From Arthrobacter sp. OY3WO11 (GTDB lineage Bacteria; Actinomycetota; Actinomycetes; Actinomycetales; Micrococcaceae), in assembly GCF_001641125.1 (NCBI RefSeq), contig NZ_LWLP01000001.1, positions 582,147 to 646,146 on the forward strand: a DNA stretch of 64,000 nt, read 5' to 3'. Positions 56,199 to 63,005 of the stretch are shown here, piece after piece. Position 1 is the stretch's first letter. Each line of letters starts with the position of its first letter. Below the pieces are notes generated by a model. It was not told where the DNA came from and made no database searches. It saw nothing but the letters and a program-made list of their open reading frames with translations. A program made the position numbers and the translations under genes.

Positions 56199-56480
56199 TC
56201 AGTGCTCAAACGACAGTGCTGCTCCGGGTTGTCGCCTTTTAGTGCTCACCTGTGATCAGCAGCGGGCCTTCCTCCAGTGGCCGTCAGGCAGTGCTCACGC
56301 GGCAGCCCTGCGCCGCATACTCGACTGGCAGTGCTCACGCGGCAGCCCTGCGCCGCATACTCGACTGGCAGTGCTCACGCGGCAGCCCTGCGCCGCATAC
56401 TCGACTGGCAGTGCATATGTAGCGGTCCTGCTCCCGATGCCGTCCGGCAGTGCCTATCTGGCAGTCCCTCCCAGCCTTTC
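56199..56480. repeat. Tandem array: three perfect 40-bp units with degenerate flanks
   Basis: Perfect units occupy 56289-56328, 56329-56368 and 56369-56408, each beginning CAGTGCTCACGCGGCAGCCC and ending ACTCGACTGG. Degenerate units beginning (C)AGTGC lie upstream (56200, 56214 and about 56240) and downstream (56409, 56448). Together with the cre-like site and hairpin this accounts for the 517-nt gap 55985-56501; there is no gene in it. Units abut without spacers, so it is a minisatellite, not a CRISPR. Confidence 0.85.
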
Positions 56481-56501
56481 CCAGGGCTCAGCCGGGGGCA
56501 G

Positions 56502-57548
56502 CTAGCTTGCAGGCACCAGGGCGGTGGGCGAGGGGGTCTGGAGATTGTGGACTACCTCTCCCGGGCAGCCTGTGAGGGCGTCCAGGGCAAAGGTGGCCAC
56601 GTTGTCGGACCGCTCATGGGCCACGTGGAGCCAGTTCCCCCTCACCAAGTGGTGACGAGGCCAGTTTCCCCCGCTGGGCGTGTCCTTGACGGGAATCAGT
56701 TCCGTCCCGCCGGCACCAACCTCGAGCACGCTGATGATGTTGGAGCCGCGAACGCCCACGAATGCATAGGAGCCTTGGAAGCCGAGGCAGATTTCCGCGC
56801 CGGAGTCGTCCGGGAGGCTGCCGCCCGAGGTTGCCGGACCGCGGAAGACCAGCTCGAAGGTCCCCGCTTCCGGCCTCACGATGAACACTTCGACGGAGTA
56901 CTCGGACACCACGAACACGTTTCCGTTCGGATGCTGCACCAGGTGCCGGGGGCCACTGCCGAAGGGGAGGACAACTTCGTGGTCGGCCACCAGGCCCGTG
57001 CCCGGCACGTAGTTCCACACCCGAAGCGTGTCGTGGCCCAAATCCGTTGTCATGATGCGTCCGTCCGCCAGCATCAGGCTTGCGTGGGCGCGGCTCTGCC
57101 GGAGCTCATTTGGATTCAGGCCCGCGTGGGGATCCACGGAGGGCGCAGCAGGGAGACGCCCCGTCATCCCGCCGTCGGCATCCAGTTCGAAGAGCAGGAC
57201 CTGCCCGTCGCCCCAGCAGGTTACGGTGACGAAGCGGCCCTGCCGGTCCACAGCGACATGGCACGTTGCTTCTCCGGCGGCTTGCGGGTCGCCAAGGGGC
57301 TCCAGCCCGAAGTCGCCTGAGCGGCGGAAAGCCCGGACCATTTTGCGCTGCTCGGCCACTGCGTACACCACAGGCAGGGTGGGATGAACGGCGACGAACG
57401 ACGGCGAGTCCGTCTTCGCCGCAGTCCCCCTCCATTCGAGGCTTCCGTCAGGGTTCGCGGCCAGGGCGCCGATGCCGTCAGCACGGCCTCCTCCGTCGGG
57501 GGTGTAGGTACCGGTCCAAATAACGGGGTGCTGGGCAGGCAGAGTCAT
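56502..57548 (-). CDS. Lactonase family beta-propeller protein
   Basis: A 348-residue seven-bladed propeller of the 6-phosphogluconolactonase/lactonase (cycloisomerase 2) family: WTGTYTPDGG start, SFVAVHPTLPVVYAVAEQRK, CHVAVDRQGRFVTVTCWGDG, GSGPRHLVQHPNGNVFVVSE and GGNWPRHHLVRG. It probably hydrolyses a sugar lactone. ATG 57548 is the family-consistent start; the frame extends upstream only as a shadow. It is divergent from the methyltransferase gene. Confidence 0.85.
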   Translation of the reverse strand: MTLPAQHPVIWTGTYTPDGGGRADGIGALAANPDGSLEWRGTAAKTDSPSFVAVHPTLPVVYAVAEQRKMVRAFRRSGDFGLEPLGDPQAAGEATCHVAVDRQGRFVTVTCWGDGQVLLFELDADGGMTGRLPAAPSVDPHAGLNPNELRQSRAHASLMLADGRIMTTDLGHDTLRVWNYVPGTGLVADHEVVLPFGSGPRHLVQHPNGNVFVVSEYSVEVFIVRPEAGTFELVFRGPATSGGSLPDDSGAEICLGFQGSYAFVGVRGSNIISVLEVGAGGTELIPVKDTPSGGNWPRHHLVRGNWLHVAHERSDNVATFALDALTGCPGEVVHNLQTPSPTALVPAS

Positions 57549-57601
57549 GGGTCCATCCTGCCAATAAATGGATGCTTTGCGGTGCACGTGCCCACTAACA
57601 T

Positions 57602-57631
57602 GGCCTGCAGCCACGCCATTGGCTGCAGGCC
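57602..57631. promoter_or_regulatory. Perfect 11-bp inverted repeat just upstream of a ribosome-binding site
   Basis: GGCCTGCAGCC and GGCTGCAGGCC flank an 8-nt spacer and end 4 nt before the GGGAAGGG of the methyltransferase gene. It may be a leader hairpin affecting translation or an operator between the divergent genes. Confidence 0.55.
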
Positions 57632-57648
57632 CTCGGGAAGGGATGATG

Positions 57649-58461
57649 ATGCGAACTTTCGACGCGATTGCCGCGCCCCACGCCCTTGCTCCCATCGTGT
57701 CCGCCCTGCGGGCAGCGGGCTGTGTTTTCGCGGAAGATGAGGCGCAGCTGCTGGTAGCCGAGGCGCCGGATTCCGAATCACTCGTGGAATGGGTGGACAG
57801 CCGCATTTCCGGTATGCCACTCGAATACATTCTTGGGTGGGCGGACTTTTGCGGGGAACGCATCGCCGTGGACCCGGGAGTTTTTGTGCCCCGGCGCCGG
57901 ACAGAACTGCTGGTTCACCAGGCCGTAAGCCTGCTGCGGGACCGGCCGTCTTCACCGCCGCCTGTTGTTGTCGATCTTTGCTGTGGGTCGGGCGCTGTGG
58001 GTACGGCCATTGCCCGGCTGTACCCGGAGGCGGAACTGCACTCAGCCGACATCGATCATGCCGCCGTGAACTGTGCCCGCCGCAATGTGGACGCCGTGGG
58101 CGGTCGCGTATACCAGGGTGACCTTTTCGCAGCACTGCCGCCCGGGCTTCACGGACGGGTGCGGATACTTGCCGTCAACGCACCATATGTCCCCACCGAG
58201 GCGATAAGAACCATGCCGCCCGAAGCGCGCCTTTATGAGTCGCGCGCAGCGCTCGACGGGGGCGATGACGGGTTGGACTTCCACCACCGTGTGGCAGCGG
58301 ATGCCCTTGAATGGCTTTTGCCTGACGGGCACCTGCTGATCGAGACCAGTAGGCAGCAGGCCGGGCGAACAGCCGGGATTGTGGCTGGGGCAGGGTTCAC
58401 CGTCTGTACCGTCCATTCTGATGAGCTGGAAGGGACTGTAGTGGTCGGTTCGCCGCAATAA
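57649..58461 (+). CDS. PrmC/HemK-related protein (glutamine-N5) methyltransferase
   Basis: A class I SAM methyltransferase of 270 residues, related to PrmC, with motif I VVDLCCGSGAVGTAIA and acidic residue in LHSADIDHAAV. The catalytic motif, NPPY in PrmC, reads NAPY here (VNAPYVPTEAI), a variant I associate with a PrmC-related subfamily of unknown substrate. Three in-frame ATGs at 57643, 57646 and 57649 follow GGGAAGGG; the last has the best spacing. The upstream inverted repeat may influence translation. No partner genes. Confidence 0.82.
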   Translation: MRTFDAIAAPHALAPIVSALRAAGCVFAEDEAQLLVAEAPDSESLVEWVDSRISGMPLEYILGWADFCGERIAVDPGVFVPRRRTELLVHQAVSLLRDRPSSPPPVVVDLCCGSGAVGTAIARLYPEAELHSADIDHAAVNCARRNVDAVGGRVYQGDLFAALPPGLHGRVRILAVNAPYVPTEAIRTMPPEARLYESRAALDGGDDGLDFHHRVAADALEWLLPDGHLLIETSRQQAGRTAGIVAGAGFTVCTVHSDELEGTVVVGSPQ

Positions 58462-58577
58462 TGCGGCTGCGGAGCCGGCCAAGTTCAAGGAGCGCTTGAC
58501 TGGCCGTTTGGTGAACGTCGTGGTGCCGATCGTCGGTATTGCGCAGTCCCGCCGCTCTTGGGTGCCTCGGAGGTCCC

Positions 58578-60869
58578 TCACTCCCGTTGTGTTCGCGGTG
58601 GCGGGGGTGGTCTGAAGTAGTGGTTCCGTTGCGGTTTTCGCTGGGGGTCGATGTGTGGCGGGGGTGTGAACCAGGGTGTGCCGTGGCGGGACGTGATGGT
58701 CCATTGTTCTTTGTGTACGAGGTGGTGGTGCGCTGAACAGAGAAGTGCGCCGTTGTCGGTGGTTGTGGGTCCGCCGTCTGACCAGTACGTGATGTGGTGG
58801 GCTTCGCACCACGGTGCGGGAATGGTGCAGTTGGGGAAGGTGCAGCCTTGATCGCGGGCAGTGAGGGCCAGGCGTTGGGCCGGGGTAAAGAGTCGGGTCT
58901 TGCGTCCTAGGTCCAGGATCTCGCCGCGGGTGCCCAGGACGGCGGGGATGATGTCCGCGTCGCAGGCGATTTTGCGCAGGGTGGCGGCGGCCACTGGACC
59001 GGTGAAGACGAAGTTCCCCGCCCCGGAACGCGGTCCTGTTCCGGTCACGGTGCTTGTATTCGCGCATGAGCCTGCCCCGGTGCGTGCCCCAGGGTCAGTG
59101 CCTGTGCCGTCGCTGGCGCTTGTATCACTGCGTGTGCTTGCACCGCCTGCGCCTCGGCTCCACGAGCCTGTTTCCTGGCCTCCGGAGTTGGTGGCTCGGT
59201 GGGGGAAGAGGTCCTGGTAGTTGATGGTGGCAATGATCTGGGGCCGGTTGCCGCCGGTGATGGGCAGGGCGTTGGTGGTGAGCCCTGCTTTGACGGCGCC
59301 GATGATTCCGTCGAGTTGTTTTTGAGGGCGGGTGCGACGTTCCAGGTCCGGGCCCGGGTCCTGGTGCGCGTCGTTCCAGGCAGTGTCCTGCACGGTCCCA
59401 CTTCCGTCTCCGCTTGCGGAGGCCAGGACCGTGTCCACTGCGGTGCCGCTGCCGGCGACTGTCCAGATGCATGGCCCGATGTCTGTCCCGCTGCCTGCAT
59501 CAGTATCGATGTCGGGTCCTGTCCCGGCGGGGACGGAGGTGCGGGGGTTGGTGGCGGCGTTCATGGCGGTGAGGAGGTGTTCGTACTGGTCTGTGGTGGC
59601 AAAAATCTCGAGGCGGTGCAGGCCGTGGCGGGGTTTGCGGATGAACGCGCCCTGGGTGTGGCGGAGGGCTTCTTCGCTGGGTTCGGTGCCGTCGGCGTCG
59701 ATGGTCTCGGTCCAGCGCTGGGCCAGGCGGGCCAGGAAGTCGGGGTCGGCGGTGGCCGCGGCGGTGGTGAGGGCGTGTTCAATCCGGTCCAGGACATCCG
59801 GAGTGGTGTGGTGCCGGATCCGGTCCAGTGCAGCGGTGATGATCGTCCCGGCGTAAGAGGACACCACTGGCGCTGATGCCCGCGACGGCGAGCCCCCATC
59901 CGTACCCTCGTCCGTGCTTTCGCCAGTGTCCGCGGCTGTTTCCTCAGGAGTCGCTGTGCCAACGGCTGGCCCGGCCATGAATGGGGTGGCTGCCGGGGCA
60001 AGGGCGCTTGCGAGGTGTGGCCGGGCCGGTGGGAGGGGTTCGCCGGTGAGGCTGGCGCCGGGCAGGGCCTGGTCAGCGAGGGCGAGGCGGCGGCGGGCCT
60101 CGCGCAGCGGGATTCGGAGCCTGAGACGGAGGAACTCCGCGGTGTTCCTGCATCCGTCATCGGCAGGCGAAGTCATGACCGGCACTGCGGCCCTTGTCCC
60201 GGTTCCTGCAGCGGGAGGGGCCACCCCAGCAGCCGAAGTGGCTGCGCTGGGTGTCGGGTCGCCGGGTGTCCGGTCGCAGGGGTTCGGTTCGCTGGGCTCC
60301 GCGTTGGCCGGTGTGGCCTGGCCCGGCCAGCCGGCGTCTGTCTCCTTGAGTGTTTCGACGCTGTCATCCCATCCGGTGACCCAGCCCCGGGACCGGGCGG
60401 ACCGGGCGGCAGTTGCCGCGGTGATCGCCTCGCTTCGCGTCCGGTCCACAGCGCGTGCAGCGAGTAGCTGCAGGCATTCAACACTCCGGGCGAGTTCCTC
60501 AACCTGGCCGGCGAAGTCGGAAGCCTCAACATAGTCGGCCACCGCAAGGGCATCCGGGGCAGCCAGCGCCGCAGCATTGAGGAGGTCCCCGATGCCAGCC
60601 AGACCTGCTCGCGGCTGTTCTCCTGCTTCCTCGACACGTCCGGAGGCACCGTCAACAGTCGGTGCGGGGAGCGAAAACGGCCCAACGGCAAGGGCCGGAG
60701 TACATTCCCCAGCTACTGCAGAGCGGTGGCTGGGGACAACAGGCCGGGTGCTTGACGCAGGCGGAGGGCTTGTTGTTCTAGGTATGCCAGGTGGAGCGAG
60801 GGAACCTGCGTTGGAGAGCAGGGCGGTGCACCCGCCGAACTCCGCAAGCTGGTTCCTCATCACCTTCAT
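58578..60869 (-). CDS. DUF222/HNH endonuclease family protein (13E12 type)
   Basis: A protein of about 763 residues with an N-terminal DUF222 region (NAAALAAPDALAVADYVEAS; HTTPDVLDRIEHALTTAAAT) and a C-terminal HNH nuclease: ARDQGCTFPNCTIPAPWCEA, HHITYWSDGG, DNGALLCSAHHHLVHKEQW. Two Gly/Thr/Asp/Ala-rich low-complexity inserts interrupt the core. The family is multi-copy in actinobacteria and related to the REP13E12 repeats of mycobacteria, so it may be mobile or horizontally spread. The start is uncertain: ATG 60869 or 60860 are favoured over 61052, whose extension would cover the DnaA-box hairpin. Confidence 0.82.
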   Translation of the reverse strand: MKVMRNQLAEFGGCTALLSNAGSLAPPGIPRTTSPPPASSTRPVVPSHRSAVAGECTPALAVGPFSLPAPTVDGASGRVEEAGEQPRAGLAGIGDLLNAAALAAPDALAVADYVEASDFAGQVEELARSVECLQLLAARAVDRTRSEAITAATAARSARSRGWVTGWDDSVETLKETDAGWPGQATPANAEPSEPNPCDRTPGDPTPSAATSAAGVAPPAAGTGTRAAVPVMTSPADDGCRNTAEFLRLRLRIPLREARRRLALADQALPGASLTGEPLPPARPHLASALAPAATPFMAGPAVGTATPEETAADTGESTDEGTDGGSPSRASAPVVSSYAGTIITAALDRIRHHTTPDVLDRIEHALTTAAATADPDFLARLAQRWTETIDADGTEPSEEALRHTQGAFIRKPRHGLHRLEIFATTDQYEHLLTAMNAATNPRTSVPAGTGPDIDTDAGSGTDIGPCIWTVAGSGTAVDTVLASASGDGSGTVQDTAWNDAHQDPGPDLERRTRPQKQLDGIIGAVKAGLTTNALPITGGNRPQIIATINYQDLFPHRATNSGGQETGSWSRGAGGASTRSDTSASDGTGTDPGARTGAGSCANTSTVTGTGPRSGAGNFVFTGPVAAATLRKIACDADIIPAVLGTRGEILDLGRKTRLFTPAQRLALTARDQGCTFPNCTIPAPWCEAHHITYWSDGGPTTTDNGALLCSAHHHLVHKEQWTITSRHGTPWFTPPPHIDPQRKPQRNHYFRPPPPPRTQRE

Positions 60870-60916
60870 GGGACAACTTTGCCAAAGACCACTGACAAAA
60901 AGGTTGGCTAAAGCGG

Positions 60917-60970
60917 CTATGTGGATAACGCGGGATGCTGGGTGCCAGCCTGGGCGGGTTATCCACATAG
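60917..60970. promoter_or_regulatory. Inverted pair of perfect DnaA-box-like 9-mers
   Basis: CTATGTGGATAAC (60917-60929) and GTTATCCACATAG (60958-60970) are exact reverse complements separated by 28 nt. Each arm contains TTATCCACA, the consensus DnaA box of E. coli, in opposite orientation. It lies just upstream of the DUF222-HNH gene. It could be a DnaA titration/regulatory site, a recombination-related hairpin of a mobile unit, or an operator. Confidence 0.55.
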
Positions 60971-61140
60971 GCGTGGAGCCGTCTTGGCAAGTCGCTGTCG
61001 AGGTGACAAACCGGTTCAGGGTTAAGACGCCGCTGGCCGCCGCGTCCCCCAAGGATCGCGACGGCCAGCAAAGCCATTCAGTTGTAGCACAGGCAAGCGG
61101 TTAATACGTTGTCAAACGTAAGCCGGTCTGCCGCGAGCCG

Positions 61141-61632
61141 TCAGAGCTGCTTCTTAGGACTCGGATCATTCTCGTCCGAGGTGCCGAGGTTGTGCGTTTC
61201 GGGGTGCGTACTGTGCGCGGGGATGTGGCCCTCGCCAAGGTCGTCGCCGCCCGGGGTACCGGCAACACCAGTGCCAGTAGTTCCAGGAGTGCCGAAGCCG
61301 CCCGAAGTACCCGGAGCGCTGGTGCCGGAAGCGCCGGCCGTTGTGCCGTCGTCGGACGTTGAGGACTTCTTCTCACCGGAGGAACCCTCGCGATGCATTG
61401 CGGAACCAATGACTGTGCCTGCCCGGCGGGCGGCCTCGCTCAGCTGGTCCGCAACTTCAGGAGCCTTTTCCTTGATGGTCTCCGTTGCCACGGCAACCTT
61501 GTCCTGGACAGGCTTGCTGTCCCAGATGCCGGCGGCCCTGGCCTTGAGCTTGTCGTACGCTGCCCGGCCCGACCGAGATCCGAGCACGTATCCGGCGGCA
61601 ATTCCTACGCCCAAAAGAAGTTTGTTTTTCAT
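61141..61632 (-). CDS. YtxH-like small protein with disordered C-terminus
   Basis: A 163-residue protein with a short N-terminal membrane segment (LLLGVGIAAGYVLGSRSGRA), a helical amphipathic part (KPVQDKVAVATETIKEKAPE) and a long Gly/Thr/Ser-rich disordered tail. The N-terminal half resembles YtxH-type stress proteins. Function unknown. ATG 61632 follows GCAGGA. It is downstream of the GlsB-like gene but separated by a good terminator. Confidence 0.7.
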   Translation of the reverse strand: MKNKLLLGVGIAAGYVLGSRSGRAAYDKLKARAAGIWDSKPVQDKVAVATETIKEKAPEVADQLSEAARRAGTVIGSAMHREGSSGEKKSSTSDDGTTAGASGTSAPGTSGGFGTPGTTGTGVAGTPGGDDLGEGHIPAHSTHPETHNLGTSDENDPSPKKQL

Positions 61633-61688
61633 AATGAAATCCTGCTCCCTGAAAAGATTCAGTTCCGGCCAGAGAGGCCGGTAGATAG

Positions 61689-61726
61689 AAAAACCGGCCC
61701 GGGGATGTTGTCCCCAGGCCGGTTTT
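61689..61726 (-). terminator. Rho-independent terminator after the GlsB-like gene
   Basis: AAAACCGGCC pairs with GGCCGGTTTT and the stem continues inward with GGGGA/TCCCC. On the minus strand it is followed by TTTTTCT. It terminates transcription of 61744-62010. Confidence 0.85.
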
Positions 61727-61743
61727 CCTGGCTGGCGCGGCAG

Positions 61744-62010
61744 TTAGCTGCGTGCGCCACGCTTGGTGACCATGCCGTATACCAGCAGCACGATAAGTGC
61801 GCCGCCGATGGCCAGCAGCCACGTCTGCAGGGAGAAGAACTCCTGCAGTCCGGTGCCAAAGATCATTCCGCCGATCCAGCCGCCGAGGAGTGCTCCAACG
61901 ACGCCCAGGACCAGGGTGATGATCCAGCCGCCACCCTGACGGCCCGGGAGGATCGCCTTGGCGATCGCGCCAGCAATAAGTCCGAGAATTAGAAATGCAA
62001 TGAATCCCAT
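61744..62010 (-). CDS. GlsB/YeaQ/YmgE family stress-response membrane protein
   Basis: An 88-residue protein with three hydrophobic segments and the family pattern FLILGLIAGAIAKAILPGRQ followed by GGWIITLVLGVVGALLGGWI. These transglycosylase-associated membrane proteins are induced by stress. ATG 62010 has AGGAAGAGGAA upstream. A 20-bp dyad at 62077-62096 lies in its promoter region. Confidence 0.9.
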   Translation of the reverse strand: MGFIAFLILGLIAGAIAKAILPGRQGGGWIITLVLGVVGALLGGWIGGMIFGTGLQEFFSLQTWLLAIGGALIVLLVYGMVTKRGARS

Positions 62011-62076
62011 TTTTTGTTCCTCTTCCTAAGTAAAGGAGGCCTCCGGATCCCGGAGACACTTCATCCTTCTGCCTCA

Positions 62077-62096
62077 ATAGTAATCATGCTTACTAT
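62077..62096. promoter_or_regulatory. Perfect dyad ATAGTAA-N6-TTACTAT upstream of the GlsB-like gene
   Basis: Seven-bp perfect arms with the spacer TCATGC, in an AT-rich patch 67 nt upstream of the gene (minus strand). Its symmetry suggests a dimeric stress regulator site. The remaining part of 62011-62142 holds only the leader. Confidence 0.6.
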
Positions 62097-62142
62097 CTAT
62101 TTGCCAACCCCGGTTGGAAGAAAAAGCCCATTTCAGGGCTGT

Positions 62143-62976
62143 TTAATGCCCCGTGACGTCTGAATCGTTGCCGGCACCGGGGCCCTCATCGAGGATAGCC
62201 AATTCCGCTAGATCCTGCGGATCGAGGGCGAAATCGAAGATATCCAGGTTTTCCCTCATCCGCTCCGGACTGGCGGTTTTTGGAATCGTTACAATTCCGT
62301 GCTGAACGTGCCACCGCAGGACCAGTTGGCCGGAAGTTTTCCCGTACTTTTCGCCGAGCTGGGAGAGGATGGGAGCGCCGAGCAGGCCCGCGCCGGAGCC
62401 ACCCAGCGGGCTGTAGGACTCCGTGACGATGCCGTGCTTTTCATGGAATTCCCGCTCGGCAGCGCGCGTTATTGCCGGGGACAGCTGGATCTGGTTGAGG
62501 GCCGGAACAACATCCGTTTCGGCCATCAGCCGCTCCAGGTGGGAAAGCTTGAAGTTGGAGACCCCGATGGAGCGCACTTTTCCCTCCGCCTGCAGCCGTT
62601 CGAAGGTCCTCCAGGTGGAGATGTACTCGTCCCGCGCCGGCAGGGGCCAGTGGATCAGCAGCAGGTCCACATAATCCAGTCCAAGCCGCTTTAAGGACCC
62701 CTCCAGTCCTTCCACCGCCCTGTCGTTGCCCTGGAATTGGCCGTCCAGCTTGGTGGTAATAAACAGCTCATCACGGTCCACGCCGCTGGCGCGGATGCCA
62801 TTGCCCACACCCTGCTCGTTGCCATACTTCACGGCCGTATCGATGTGCCGGTACCCGGCTTCCAGGGCTTGTACGACGGCGGTGGCCGCCTGGTCATCGT
62901 CCAGCGGCCAGGTGCCGAGACCCACCTGCGGAATGGAGTGGCCGTCATTGAGTGTGATCAGCGGTGCACCTGTCAT
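62143..62976 (-). CDS. Aldo/keto reductase (2,5-diketogluconate reductase-like)
   Basis: A 277-residue NADPH-dependent reductase of the AKR5-like group. The tetrad is visible: Asp and Tyr in YRHIDTAVKYGNEQGVG, Lys in LFITTKLDG and His in DLLLIHWPLP; the cofactor region is near VTIPKTASPERMRENLDIF. It reduces small carbonyl compounds. It stands alone, 29 nt downstream of the rhamnogalacturonan lyase gene end on the same strand. Substrate unknown. Confidence 0.9.
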   Translation of the reverse strand: MTGAPLITLNDGHSIPQVGLGTWPLDDDQAATAVVQALEAGYRHIDTAVKYGNEQGVGNGIRASGVDRDELFITTKLDGQFQGNDRAVEGLEGSLKRLGLDYVDLLLIHWPLPARDEYISTWRTFERLQAEGKVRSIGVSNFKLSHLERLMAETDVVPALNQIQLSPAITRAAEREFHEKHGIVTESYSPLGGSGAGLLGAPILSQLGEKYGKTSGQLVLRWHVQHGIVTIPKTASPERMRENLDIFDFALDPQDLAELAILDEGPGAGNDSDVTGH

Positions 62977-63005
62977 TGGAACAGTCTCTCCCCTAAACGG
63001 CTGTG

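Noticed and set aside
56289-56408. CRISPR array
   Set aside because: The 40-bp units are directly adjacent with no unique spacers, and no cas gene is in the window.
60917-60970. Chromosomal or plasmid replication origin
   Set aside because: Only two DnaA-type boxes and no dnaA, dnaN, repA, parAB or AT-rich unwinding region nearby.
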